The position numbers and the translations under genes are program-made. Below the pieces are notes generated by a model, which saw only the letters and a list, made by a program, of their open reading frames with translations, searched no databases and was not told the DNA's origin. Below, piece after piece: positions 45,346 through 54,355 of a DNA stretch of 64,000 nt. The stretch is from Clostridiaceae bacterium (GTDB taxonomy: Bacteria > Bacillota > Clostridia > Lachnospirales > Lachnospiraceae). Position 1 is the first letter of the stretch. The number at the start of each line of letters is the position of its first letter. The DNA lies in the NCBI GenBank assembly GCA_902363735.1, contig CABJBA010000001.1, positions 1,054,001-1,118,000 on the forward strand. The letters are read 5' to 3'.

Positions 45346-46620
45346 TCAATGGGAGAGCATGTTTTCAATAAATATTCCGTATCCTCTCGTTGAATCCTGA
45401 ATAAATACATGAGTCACTGCTCCCACCAGTTTTCCATCCTGTATGATAGGCGATCCGCTCATTCCCTGTACAATTCCACCTGTAAGGGCCAGCAGATCCG
45501 GGTCAGTAACCTTAATCACCATCCCTTTACTTTTATGAGTCGTAGAGTAATCCACTCTTTGAATTTCAATCTCATAATCCCGGATACTCCCGGATACGTT
45601 GCTTCTTATATGGGCAATTCCCTTTTTAATATCCTGGCGATATCCAATAGGAATGGCATCCTGGGCCAGCTTTTGCTTAAACCTGTCATTTACCTGCCCA
45701 AATATTCCTTCTTCTGTATTGGCTGTAATAGTTCCCAGGGTTGAACCCGGGCCGTAATAGATGATGCCGCTCATAACCCCCGGCTTTCCAAAGGTTCCTT
45801 TTTCAATGCCTAAAATTGCAGTTTCATAAAGTGACCCTTCTGTAATCTGAACCACACCTCCGGTGTCGCTGTCACTGATTCCATGACCTAATGCACCGAA
45901 TTGACCGTTCATATCCACATAGGTCATGGTTCCGATTCCCTGAGTGTCATCTCTGACCCAGACGCCCAGCTTGTAGGTTCCGTCATCTGCTTCCACCGGA
46001 GTCATTTTTACATCAATTTCCTCTCCATTCCGTCTGACTCCCAGTACAGCTTCAGAAGTACCGATCTTTCCCAATTCACTCATGAGAGCTTCCTTATCCG
46101 TCAGAGCCGTGCCGTTAATGGTTTCAATGTAATCTCCTGACTGGAGGATTCCAAAGGCCGGTGTGGCGGTCATTCCGTCCTTCTGGTTGATATCTCCTGT
46201 ACCGATTACCAGGATGCCATCCGATTTTAAATAGATTCCAACAGGAGTACCGCATGGAACTGCATATTTGGTATCCACAACATTGACCTGGATATCCTTT
46301 AGCTGAATCCAGCCAAACAGTTTTAATCCCAGCTTATAACTGCCCTGATTTTCCGAATATACAGAAAAAGGCTGGTTTACCTGTAAATGGATCTGGTCGG
46401 TAGGAATATTGGATCCGTTGTTTAAAACCACTTCCTCGCTGTCGGAATACAGTGTCACATCAAAAGGCATAGAGAAATGAAACTGTTCTTCTTCCTCTGC
46501 AACGATATTCAATTTGTCTGGAATCACCCGCTTCATATAGAACCAGGTAAAACCGATGCAAAAAACCAGACTGACCCAGAACATCCTTACGATAAGTCTG
46601 TGAATCCTCTTTTTTTCCAT
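45346..46620 (-). CDS. spoIVB: SpoIVB serine peptidase (forespore signalling protease)
   Basis: A 424-residue S55 peptidase made in the forespore. A signal-anchor helix (about 12-28) leads to a PDZ domain (about 125-210, PAFGILQSGDYIETING) and the protease domain, with catalytic His in GALGHGISD (near 245) and Ser in VQGMSGSPII (near 392). In B. subtilis it cleaves SpoIVFA/SpoIIQ to trigger pro-sigma-K processing. AAGGAGG precedes the ATG. A sigma-G-like promoter lies upstream. Confidence 0.96.
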   Translation of the reverse strand: MEKKRIHRLIVRMFWVSLVFCIGFTWFYMKRVIPDKLNIVAEEEEQFHFSMPFDVTLYSDSEEVVLNNGSNIPTDQIHLQVNQPFSVYSENQGSYKLGLKLFGWIQLKDIQVNVVDTKYAVPCGTPVGIYLKSDGILVIGTGDINQKDGMTATPAFGILQSGDYIETINGTALTDKEALMSELGKIGTSEAVLGVRRNGEEIDVKMTPVEADDGTYKLGVWVRDDTQGIGTMTYVDMNGQFGALGHGISDSDTGGVVQITEGSLYETAILGIEKGTFGKPGVMSGIIYYGPGSTLGTITANTEEGIFGQVNDRFKQKLAQDAIPIGYRQDIKKGIAHIRSNVSGSIRDYEIEIQRVDYSTTHKSKGMVIKVTDPDLLALTGGIVQGMSGSPIIQDGKLVGAVTHVFIQDSTRGYGIFIENMLSH

Positions 46621-46674
46621 CTCACATACCTCCTTAGATGAATGAAAGGAGACAATTTTTTTTGACTCCTCTCT

Positions 46675-46703
46675 TAGTATGTGAGAAATTGTTTAAATCA
46701 CAC
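46675..46703 (-). promoter_or_regulatory. Sigma-F/G-like promoter of spoIVB
   Basis: On the minus strand GTGTG (46699-46703), 17-bp spacer, CATACTA (46675-46681). The -10 fits CATNHTA, and the -35 differs from GHATR at one base. Known biology of spoIVB supports this reading. Confidence 0.45.
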
Positions 46704-46764
46704 TGTCATATTTTAGTTGTAACTATTTTCTTCGTGTGGCAGTATTATAACAGAATAAAATTTT

Positions 46765-47481
46765 TCAAAGAATAAAAGCAAAAATTACAGCAAAAAATAT
46801 AGCAGGAAGTAAATTGGCCACCTTGATAATTTTACCCCATATCAAATTGATTCCTACACAAAAAATCAAAACAGATCCAGTTAAGGATAAATTGGACAAA
46901 GCCTGTGCCGTCATAACTGGCTCAATTAATCTGGCTAAAATAGTAACCAGTCCCTGAAAGATCCCCACGGGAACAGCAGAAAAAATACAGCCCTTTCCAA
47001 GAGAGACTGTCATTACCAAAATGATAATCATATCCAGAAGAGCCTTGACGGCGAGAACGGAATAATCTCCGGAAATCCCGTCCTGAATGGCTCCTACCAC
47101 TGCCATGGCTCCGATGCAGACAGTAAGGGAAGATGTTACAAATCCATCTACAAACTTAGTATCCCCACTGCTGTTTGTTTTTATTTTAAGCCATTCTCCA
47201 AAACGTTCCATAGCCGACTCAATGTTCAGCCATTCTCCCATAAGAGCCCCTGCAAAAAATGAGAGAATCAGCATAATGGACCCGACCGACACAAGCTCTT
47301 CCTGGGATATGGCCAGCATCTCTTCCATAACGCCTGCGACTCCAAGAATCATGACACTGATTCCTGCTGCGCTCAATAGGGTAGTCTGATACCGCTCCTC
47401 CATTTTTTTTCCAAAAAGAAGACCGCCCATGCCGCCTGCCACAATTCCTCCTACATTGATCAATGTTCCGATTCCAATCAT
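46765..47481 (-). CDS. DUF554 membrane protein
   Basis: A 238-residue membrane protein with about seven hydrophobic helices. It begins MIGIGTLINVGGIVAGGMGGLLFGKKM and has LVSVGSIMLILSFFAGALMGEWLNIE (in short AGALMGEWLNIE, about 77-88) and FVTSSLTVCIGAMAVVGAIQDG, in short CIGAMAVVGAIQDG (about 119-132). The match is to the DUF554/YdfK family of unknown function. It overlaps the recN stop by 4 bp, so it is co-transcribed with recN. It lies between recN and spoIVB, which are often neighbours in clostridia. Confidence 0.9.
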   Translation of the reverse strand: MIGIGTLINVGGIVAGGMGGLLFGKKMEERYQTTLLSAAGISVMILGVAGVMEEMLAISQEELVSVGSIMLILSFFAGALMGEWLNIESAMERFGEWLKIKTNSSGDTKFVDGFVTSSLTVCIGAMAVVGAIQDGISGDYSVLAVKALLDMIIILVMTVSLGKGCIFSAVPVGIFQGLVTILARLIEPVMTAQALSNLSLTGSVLIFCVGINLIWGKIIKVANLLPAIFFAVIFAFIL

Positions 47482-49160
47482 CTTTTCATACTCCCGGTTG
47501 ACTTTACGTCTTCTTTTGCCATTCTTTTCATTTCCCTTGCATTAGCCCTTACCGCTTCTGTGATTTCCACTCCCCCCAAAAGCCTGGCCAGCTCCTCTAC
47601 CATTTCTTCCCCCTTAAGGCGGCGTATAGAAGTAGAAGTACGTCCCTCATCCACCCCTTTTGCAATCTCGTAATGGCAGTCAGCCATGGCTGCAATCTGA
47701 GGCAGATGGGTAATGCATATTACCTGATGATTTTCTGCAATATAAACCAGCTTTTCCGACACCTTCTGGGCCGTACGCCCGCTGATTCCCGTATCTATTT
47801 CATCAAAAATCAAGGTTGGGATGTCATCTGTATCTGCAAGCACTGTCTTAATAGCTAACATGATCCTGGACAGCTCTCCGCCGGAGGCCACCATCCCCAG
47901 AGGCTTTAAAGACTCTCCCGGATTGGTGGAAATCACAAACTCCGCCTCATCATATCCATTGGACGTATAGTGATCAATGCGGGAAAATTCCATAGAAAAC
48001 TCCACGTCAATGAAATTCAGGTCCAAAAGCCCTTCCTTGATCTTTTCCGTCAGTTCCCCGGCAGTCTGCTTTCTCATCTCAGACAATTGAGCGCAAAGAA
48101 GCTCCAGACGGTCTGAAACCCTCTCCAGTTCCTCTGCTGTCCGGCTTCTGACCGCATCATAATCTTCCAGTTCTTCCAGACGCTTCTGTTTTTCTTCCAG
48201 ATTTATAAAAATCTGGTCCATGCTTCCTCCATACTTTGCCTCCAGGCTCCGGATGACGTCAAGCCGTTCTTCTGTCTGTATGTATTCTTCCTCATCAAAG
48301 GACAAATTGTCCATATAGGAGGTGATTTCATGGCTGATATCCCTTAAAATAGAATCCGCATCAAAAAGCTGCTCCAGAATGGTGCTCAGCCCCTTGTCGT
48401 AAGAAGCCACGGATTCCACTTCTTTTAATGCTCTTTCAATCATATCTGAATTGACTGCCGAATAAGCCAAAGAAAGGCTTTCTCCAATTTTTTTTGCATG
48501 AGAAAAGAAACGGTATCTGGAGGACAACTCCTCCTCCTCTCCCTCTTTCAGTCCTGCACTTTCGATTTCTTCAATTTCAAAGCGGATAAAGTCCATTTCT
48601 CTCAGCCGGGTCTCTTCATCCAACCGGAAAGAGGCCAGACGATCCCTTAACCGAAGGTATTCCCCATAAGTTTTACCGATATTCTTTTTTAGCTCATGGG
48701 ATTTTTTCTCCTGATAGCGGTCCAGGATAGCAAGATGCTTGGATTTGTAGAGTAAAGACTGATGTTCATGCTGTCCATGAATATCGATCAGAAGACCGGT
48801 AATATTCCGCAGCTTTCCTGCGGTCACCGTTTCATCATTGATTTTGCTTAAGCTTCTGGAGGGCATAATTTTCTTTGAGATAATAACCGTGCCATCCTGG
48901 TCGGGCTGTACATCAAGTTCCTGAAGCATACGGATTTTCTCTGGTTCTCTGACCGTAAAAATCAGCTCCACGTAAGCGTATTCCGCCCCTTTTCTTATTA
49001 TTTCCTTTGGCACCTTGCCTCCCAGGGCAATGGTGACTGATCCGATGATAATAGATTTACCTGCCCCGGTTTCTCCGGTCAGGACATTAAATCCATCCTG
49101 AAACTCCACATCGGCCTTTTCAATCAACGCCAGATTCTTTACATGTAATTCTGAAAGCAT
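47478..49160 (-). CDS. recN: DNA repair protein RecN
   Basis: A 560-residue SMC-like ATPase for double-strand-break repair. Walker A is GETGAGKSI (about 30-38), a long coiled-coil middle follows (about 150-375), the signature is ASGGELSRIMLAIK (near 425-438) and Walker B is LIFDEIDTGISG (near 449-460). AAAGGAG precedes the ATG. It lies 12 bp downstream of argR and overlaps the DUF554 gene. Confidence 0.96.
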   Translation of the reverse strand: MLSELHVKNLALIEKADVEFQDGFNVLTGETGAGKSIIIGSVTIALGGKVPKEIIRKGAEYAYVELIFTVREPEKIRMLQELDVQPDQDGTVIISKKIMPSRSLSKINDETVTAGKLRNITGLLIDIHGQHEHQSLLYKSKHLAILDRYQEKKSHELKKNIGKTYGEYLRLRDRLASFRLDEETRLREMDFIRFEIEEIESAGLKEGEEEELSSRYRFFSHAKKIGESLSLAYSAVNSDMIERALKEVESVASYDKGLSTILEQLFDADSILRDISHEITSYMDNLSFDEEEYIQTEERLDVIRSLEAKYGGSMDQIFINLEEKQKRLEELEDYDAVRSRTAEELERVSDRLELLCAQLSEMRKQTAGELTEKIKEGLLDLNFIDVEFSMEFSRIDHYTSNGYDEAEFVISTNPGESLKPLGMVASGGELSRIMLAIKTVLADTDDIPTLIFDEIDTGISGRTAQKVSEKLVYIAENHQVICITHLPQIAAMADCHYEIAKGVDEGRTSTSIRRLKGEEMVEELARLLGGVEITEAVRANAREMKRMAKEDVKSTGSMKR

Positions 49161-49172
49161 GACACCACTCCT

Positions 49173-49622
49173 TTATCCTGCAATGAGTTTTTTCAATTTT
49201 TCCATCATAAGTATCGTATCATCAGAGGTTCTAATAGCGCACATAATGGTGTCATCTCCTGCAATACAGCCCACCATTTCGCTGAAATTAAGGGCATCAA
49301 GGGCTGCTGCCACTGCCATAGCCATGCCAGATACAGTCTTGATGACCAGAATATTCTGTGCCATATCCATGGACAGATAGCCATCCCTTAAAATTCTGAT
49401 ATATTTATCACTGAAAGAGCTCTGGTTCTGAAGCACCACATACCGCTGTTTTCCTGACTCAGACTGGACCTTGGTCAGCTTCAGTTCCCTGATATCTCTG
49501 GATACAGTGGCCTGGGTCACTGCAAATCCAGCCTGATTTAAATAATCCGCCAGCTCCTCCTGAGTCTCAATCTCGTGTTTTCCGATAAGTTCCACAATCT
49601 TGCTGTGTCGTTCCAGTTTCAT
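49173..49622 (-). CDS. argR: Arginine repressor
   Basis: A 149-residue regulator. The N-terminal winged helix (about 1-70) has TQATVSRDIRELKLTKV (about 38-54), and the C-terminal hexamerisation and arginine-binding domain has GCIAGDDTIMCAIRT (about 117-131). It represses arginine biosynthesis and activates its catabolism in relatives. AAGGAGG precedes the ATG. No arginine genes are nearby; this location between nadK and recN is standard in clostridia. Confidence 0.96.
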   Translation of the reverse strand: MKLERHSKIVELIGKHEIETQEELADYLNQAGFAVTQATVSRDIRELKLTKVQSESGKQRYVVLQNQSSFSDKYIRILRDGYLSMDMAQNILVIKTVSGMAMAVAAALDALNFSEMVGCIAGDDTIMCAIRTSDDTILMMEKLKKLIAG

Positions 49623-49648
49623 AGCTCCTCCTTACCCCCAGGGGGGTC

Positions 49649-50500
49649 TTATATACCGGCCATCTTGTTGCGCAGGTTGTCTAAAAATGATATGTTTTTC
49701 AGTTTCACCAAAATGGTCTTAATATCCGCCTGCCGTATTTCAATACAATCACCGGGATAAAGCTCCATAGCCGTATCACCGTCAAATACCGCTGCCTGGC
49801 ACATGCCCTTTTTTCCCATCAGCTCAATCTGAATCCAGTCATCAGCAGAAAGCACAATACTTCTGGCATTTAAGGCATGGGAACAAATGGGGGTTAAGAC
49901 CACCATCTTGGAATGTGGAACAATAATAGGCCCTCCAGCAGAAAGGTTGTAAGCTGTTGAGCCGGTAGGAGTGGCTGCGATCAGTCCGTCAGCCCTGTAT
50001 TCATTCAAAAACTCCTGGTTGACAAAAACTTTTAACTGCAGCATTTTTACAAGCCCGCTTCTGGTCATGACAATCTCATTTAAAGCAATATCCTGAGCAA
50101 TGACATTTCCGTCACGGTATGCGCAGCCGCTTAACATCATCCGCTCCTCCAGCCTGTAATCATTGGCTAACAGTGAGGATAGAGCATCTTCAATCTCCTC
50201 TGTGTGTGACACCTGAGTCAGATATCCAAGAGTTCCCCTGTTAATTCCAAGCATGGGTATGTTCTTTCCTGCCAGATCCCTGGCAGCCTGAATCAGGGTG
50301 CCGTCTCCTCCCAGAGTAATAATGCACTCTGTCTCATCCGGCACCGTGGAAGCGTCTGTATAATGCTTTCCTGTTTTCCCTTTATCCCGTTCCCCGATCC
50401 GGCAGACAGCTCCGTGTTTCCCTAAGTAGCTGCAGATATCCTCTGCAGTTTCCCTGACTCCCTTTTTATCCGGATTAATAATCACAAAAAAATGCTTCAT
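49649..50500 (-). CDS. nadK: NAD kinase
   Basis: A 283-residue kinase that makes NADP from NAD with ATP or polyphosphate. The nucleotide motif LGGDGTLIQAARDL is at about 63-76, NEIVMTRSG is near 141-149, and the Gly-rich motif PTGSTAYNLSAGGP near 174-187. The usual ribosome binding site is weak, as expected for a tightly packed operon. Located 24 bp downstream of tlyA. Confidence 0.95.
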   Translation of the reverse strand: MKHFFVIINPDKKGVRETAEDICSYLGKHGAVCRIGERDKGKTGKHYTDASTVPDETECIITLGGDGTLIQAARDLAGKNIPMLGINRGTLGYLTQVSHTEEIEDALSSLLANDYRLEERMMLSGCAYRDGNVIAQDIALNEIVMTRSGLVKMLQLKVFVNQEFLNEYRADGLIAATPTGSTAYNLSAGGPIIVPHSKMVVLTPICSHALNARSIVLSADDWIQIELMGKKGMCQAAVFDGDTAMELYPGDCIEIRQADIKTILVKLKNISFLDNLRNKMAGI

Positions 50501-50523
50501 AATAAACTTATTATCTGCCTTCC

Positions 50524-51336
50524 TTAGTGTTGTCCTAAGCCTGCATGAGCCTCTTTCACGGTCCTCTCCGGATCAAGAGCATGGTCTGGGCAGACTTCTC
50601 CTTCCTGATGGTTCTTTAAATGGAGCAAATACTCAATATTTCCTTCCGGTCCCTTAATAGGAGAATACTCCAGATGAAGGGGCAATAATCCAATGGTTAC
50701 TGCATGGGAAATCACATGTTCAATAACTTCCAGATGGACGGAGCTTTCTCTTACCACTCCCTTTTTTCCCACCTTTTCCCGTCCCGCTTCAAACTGGGGT
50801 TTGATTAAACAAACAATTTCACCCTCTTCTGTCAAAAGGTTTTTCACCGGTCCCAGCACCTTTGTCAGAGAAATAAAAGAAACGTCAATAGAGGAAAATT
50901 CAATTTTATCACCAATATCCTCCGGCGTGACATAGCGGATGTTGGTCTTTTCCATACAGACAACACGGGGATCGTTGCGAAGCTTCCAAGCCAGCTGACC
51001 GTGTCCTACATCTACTGCATAAACCTTGACAGCACCGTTTTGAAGCATACAGTCCGTGAAACCTCCGGTAGAGGACCCCACATCCATGCACACCTTTCCT
51101 TCCAGGGTTACATCAAAATGAGTCATGGCCTTTTCAAGCTTCAGCCCTCCACGGCTCACATACTTAAGAGTGCTTCCCCTTACTTCTATGGCCGCTGTTT
51201 CTACAAATGAAGTGCCCGCCTTGTCCTCTTTTTCTCCGTCCACATAGACAATTCCAGCCATAATAATTGCTTTCGCCTTTTCCCTGGATTCAGCCAGTCC
51301 GTGCTTTACTAAAAGCACATCCAATCGTTCTTTCAT
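50524..51336 (-). CDS. tlyA: TlyA-family rRNA methyltransferase
   Basis: A 270-residue protein: an S4 RNA-binding domain (about 1-65, with MKERLDVLLVKHGLAESREKA, in short RLDVLLVKHGL) and an FtsJ-like methyltransferase domain (about 70-245) with the SAM motif DVGSSTGGFTDCML. The catalytic Lys-Asp-Lys-Glu set is supported by SRGGLKLEKA and LIKPQFE. Related enzymes 2'-O-methylate rRNA; some are called hemolysins. The start at 51336 overlaps the dxs stop by 4 bp (ATGA). Confidence 0.92.
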   Translation of the reverse strand: MKERLDVLLVKHGLAESREKAKAIIMAGIVYVDGEKEDKAGTSFVETAAIEVRGSTLKYVSRGGLKLEKAMTHFDVTLEGKVCMDVGSSTGGFTDCMLQNGAVKVYAVDVGHGQLAWKLRNDPRVVCMEKTNIRYVTPEDIGDKIEFSSIDVSFISLTKVLGPVKNLLTEEGEIVCLIKPQFEAGREKVGKKGVVRESSVHLEVIEHVISHAVTIGLLPLHLEYSPIKGPEGNIEYLLHLKNHQEGEVCPDHALDPERTVKEAHAGLGQH

Positions 51337-53237
51337 CTCTTTTGCATTTCCTTCCATTCCGCATTCTGGCGCTCTGTATCCAGGTATTCCTTTTTAAGCC
51401 TCCACATAACGGAATCGCTGTCAATTCCCAGGCCTTTTCTAAGAAGAGATACGTTGCCGTGCTCCACATAGGAATCCGGCAAAGCGATATTCATCACCTT
51501 AACATGCGGATAATGCTCATGAATATATCCGGTAACAGCAAGGCCGTACCCTCCCTGAAGCACATTCTCCTCCATGGTCACAATGAGCCAGTGTTTTTTT
51601 ACAAGCCTGTCCACCATCCCCTTGTCAAAAGGCTTTACAAAACGGCCGTTAGCCAGAGTACAGCTCCACCCCTCTGCCTTTAATTTTTCTCTCACATGCT
51701 CCCCTGTACTCACCATGCTTCCCACAGCTAACAGTGCTATATCACTTTCTTCATAGAGCATTTCACCTTTACCGAATTCAATGGGTGCACGGAACTCTTT
51801 TAAGCCCTTATAAGCCTCTCCTCTGGGATAACGGAGGGCAAAAGGTCCTCCATAGGACAAAGCAAATTCTAATCCATCTATAAGCTCCCATAAATTCTTA
51901 GGTGCAAATACACTCATATTGGGAATTGCCGATAAGAAAGACAAGTCAAAAATCCCCTGGTGGGTTTCCCCGTCACTGCCCACAAGCCCGGCCCTGTCCA
52001 CTGCAAAAACCACAGGCAGGTTCTGGATACAGACATCGTGGAGAATCTGGTCATATCCTCTTTGTAAAAATGAAGAGTAAACGGCTACCACCGGCTTTAA
52101 ACCTCCGGCCGCCATCCCGGCCGCACTGGTCACTCCATGTTCCTCTGCAATGCCCACATCAAAAAAGCGGGACGGAAATGCACGGGCAAACCGTTTTAAT
52201 CCTGTTCCATCGGGCATAGCTGCTGTCACTGCCACAATGGTTTTATCTTCTTTTGCCAGGCGGCAGATAGTTTTGGAGAAAACATCCGTATAACTGGGGT
52301 TTTTCTTTTCTTTTTTAAATTCACCTGTGAGGATATCAAAAGGTTCTACTCCGTGAAATTTAGACGGATTATTCTCCGCCGGAGCATATCCTCTCCCCTT
52401 TTGGGTGATTACATGAACCAGGACTGTATGATCCAGCTTCCTGGCATCGTTTAAAGCTCTGGAAAGAGCCTTGATGTTATGTCCATCCACAGGACCTAAG
52501 TAGGTGATTCCCATATTTTCAAACAACATTCCAGGAATTAAAAGCTGCTTGATACCATTCTTGGTCCGGCTGATCTTTTCAATAAGTTGATCGCCTACAG
52601 CCGGAATGCGGGACAGTATACTGGTCACATGCTTTTTTAACCCCAGATATCCTTCTCCAGTCCGGATGCTGTTTAAGTAGGTGGACATTCCGCCTACATT
52701 TTCTGAAATGGACATGTTATTATCGTTTAAGATGATAATGAAGTTCTTCTTCATTCTGGCCGCATTGTTAAGAGCCTCATAGGCCATTCCTCCGGTCAGT
52801 GCCCCGTCTCCAATAACGGAGACGACAGAATGGTTCTCTCCCAGCACATCCCTTGCCTGGGCAAGGCCAAGGCCTGCAGAAACAGAAGTAGAGCTGTGTC
52901 CCGTATCAAAGGAGTCACAGGGACTCTCCTTTCGTTTGGGGAAACCGCTCATACCGCCGTACTGGCGCAAATCGTCAAATTCTTCTCTCCGGCCACTGAG
53001 TATCTTGTGAGTGTAGGACTGGTGGCCCACATCCCAGATCACCTTGTCCTTTGGAAGGTCAAAGGTTAAATAAATAGCCATCGTAAGCTCAACAACGCCT
53101 AAATTGGAAGCCAGATGTCCTCCGGTCACACTTATTTTCTCTACTAAAAAATCCCGGATTTCCTGGCCTAAGATATCAAGTTCCTGCTTTGTCAGCCTTT
53201 TGATATCCTCAGGCCCATTTATCAATTCCAGTATCAT
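51333..53237 (-). CDS. dxs: 1-deoxy-D-xylulose-5-phosphate synthase
   Basis: A 634-residue thiamine-diphosphate enzyme, the first step of the MEP isoprenoid pathway: pyruvate plus glyceraldehyde-3-phosphate to DXP. TPP motif SVIGDGALTGGMAYEALNNA (about 140-158) ending NDNNMSIS, the Glu of FDVGIAEEHGVT (near 365-376) and FLQRGYDQILHDV (near 396-408). Length and motifs match the family. Lies 15 bp downstream of ispA, overlapping tlyA. Confidence 0.97.
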   Translation of the reverse strand: MILELINGPEDIKRLTKQELDILGQEIRDFLVEKISVTGGHLASNLGVVELTMAIYLTFDLPKDKVIWDVGHQSYTHKILSGRREEFDDLRQYGGMSGFPKRKESPCDSFDTGHSSTSVSAGLGLAQARDVLGENHSVVSVIGDGALTGGMAYEALNNAARMKKNFIIILNDNNMSISENVGGMSTYLNSIRTGEGYLGLKKHVTSILSRIPAVGDQLIEKISRTKNGIKQLLIPGMLFENMGITYLGPVDGHNIKALSRALNDARKLDHTVLVHVITQKGRGYAPAENNPSKFHGVEPFDILTGEFKKEKKNPSYTDVFSKTICRLAKEDKTIVAVTAAMPDGTGLKRFARAFPSRFFDVGIAEEHGVTSAAGMAAGGLKPVVAVYSSFLQRGYDQILHDVCIQNLPVVFAVDRAGLVGSDGETHQGIFDLSFLSAIPNMSVFAPKNLWELIDGLEFALSYGGPFALRYPRGEAYKGLKEFRAPIEFGKGEMLYEESDIALLAVGSMVSTGEHVREKLKAEGWSCTLANGRFVKPFDKGMVDRLVKKHWLIVTMEENVLQGGYGLAVTGYIHEHYPHVKVMNIALPDSYVEHGNVSLLRKGLGIDSDSVMWRLKKEYLDTERQNAEWKEMQKR

Positions 53238-53252
53238 ATTTTAATCAGATCC

Positions 53253-54140
53253 TTACTTTTCACGGTTTACCAGCATACGGATCAGTTCTTCCAGAAATTG
53301 GTTCTTTCCGGAAATTTCATGGAGACAGGAAACTGCCTCTTCTGAAATCTTCTCCACATCCTGCTTTGCCTTATTCATGCCCTCAAGGGTTACATAGGTA
53401 GTTTTATGGTTCTTTTCATCGCTGAGCACAGGCTTTCCAAGAACTCCTTCCTCGCTGGTCACATCAAGGATGTCATCCTGAATCTGAAATGCCAGTCCAA
53501 TAGAGGAAGCCATTTTTTCCACCAGTTTTATTTCTTTTTCATCAGCTCCGCCAAGAACGGCTCCTATCATCATAGAAGCCTCTAAAAGGGCTCCGGTTTT
53601 CAGGCGGTAAATGAAGCCTAATTGCTCCCTGGAAACAGGTTGTCCGGACAGTTCTACATCCACTGTCTGTCCGCCTATCATGCCGTAAATTCCTGTTTTT
53701 TCTGCCAGGATTCCCATGCACTTAGCGATCAGATCGGGGCGGTCTGTCATGGAAAGGGCTTTTGCGGCAGTTTCCATGGAATACATTAAAAGGCCGTCTC
53801 CGGCCAGCACTGCCATATCATAACCAAACTTTACCCAGGCAGTGGGAAGTCCCCGGCGCAAGGTGTCATTATCCATACAGGGAAGATCATCGTGAATCAG
53901 GGAAGAGGTATGAATCATCTCAATAGCTGCCATAAACGGCTCAATTTCTTTTCCTTTTCCTCCGAATAGCCGGTAAGTTTCTTCCATCAGCATAGGGCGG
54001 AGCCTTTTTCCTCCTGCCCGAACACTGTATTCCATGGCTGACAGAACAGTGACCTGATGGCCTGATGCTGGAGGGAGATATGTTTCTATTATATGAAAGA
54101 CTTCCTCTGTCCTGGCATCCAGTATTTCTTTAAAGTTCAT
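53253..54140 (-). CDS. ispA: Polyprenyl (farnesyl) diphosphate synthase
   Basis: A 295-residue all-helical prenyltransferase that condenses DMAPP/GPP with IPP. The first aspartate-rich motif is DDLPCMDND (near 85-93), the second QIQDDILDVTS (near 223-233), and GGKRLRPML near 43-51. The start is ambiguous: the ATG at 54140 overlaps the xseB stop by 11 bp; a GTG at 54149 and an ATG at 54152 also lie close to GAGGAG. Follows xseB directly in the usual clostridial order. Confidence 0.94.
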   Translation of the reverse strand: MNFKEILDARTEEVFHIIETYLPPASGHQVTVLSAMEYSVRAGGKRLRPMLMEETYRLFGGKGKEIEPFMAAIEMIHTSSLIHDDLPCMDNDTLRRGLPTAWVKFGYDMAVLAGDGLLMYSMETAAKALSMTDRPDLIAKCMGILAEKTGIYGMIGGQTVDVELSGQPVSREQLGFIYRLKTGALLEASMMIGAVLGGADEKEIKLVEKMASSIGLAFQIQDDILDVTSEEGVLGKPVLSDEKNHKTTYVTLEGMNKAKQDVEKISEEAVSCLHEISGKNQFLEELIRMLVNREK

Positions 54141-54342
54141 GATTTTCACCATTCTCCTCTATAACAATTATCTTTTTTTCAACTTTATTTATTTTTTCAT
54201 TGCAGGATTTGACCAGTTTCATACCAGCTTCATAATATTGAAAAGCTTCCTCCAAAGAGCTTTCTCCGCTCTCCAGCCTTTGTATGATTTCTTCCAGGTC
54301 ACCAAATGTTTCCTCAATGGTTTTTTCTTTTTTTACTGCCAT
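54130..54342 (-). CDS. xseB: Exodeoxyribonuclease VII small subunit
   Basis: A 70-residue helical subunit of the single-strand exonuclease VII. Core segment FGDLEEIIQRLESGESSLEEAF, in short EEIIQRLESGE (about 16-26), followed by YYEAGMKLVKSCNEKI. GGAG precedes the ATG. It lies 13 bp downstream of xseA and overlaps ispA. Confidence 0.93.
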   Translation of the reverse strand: MAVKKEKTIEETFGDLEEIIQRLESGESSLEEAFQYYEAGMKLVKSCNEKINKVEKKIIVIEENGENHEL

Positions 54343-54355
54343 GTGTAATTTCTCC

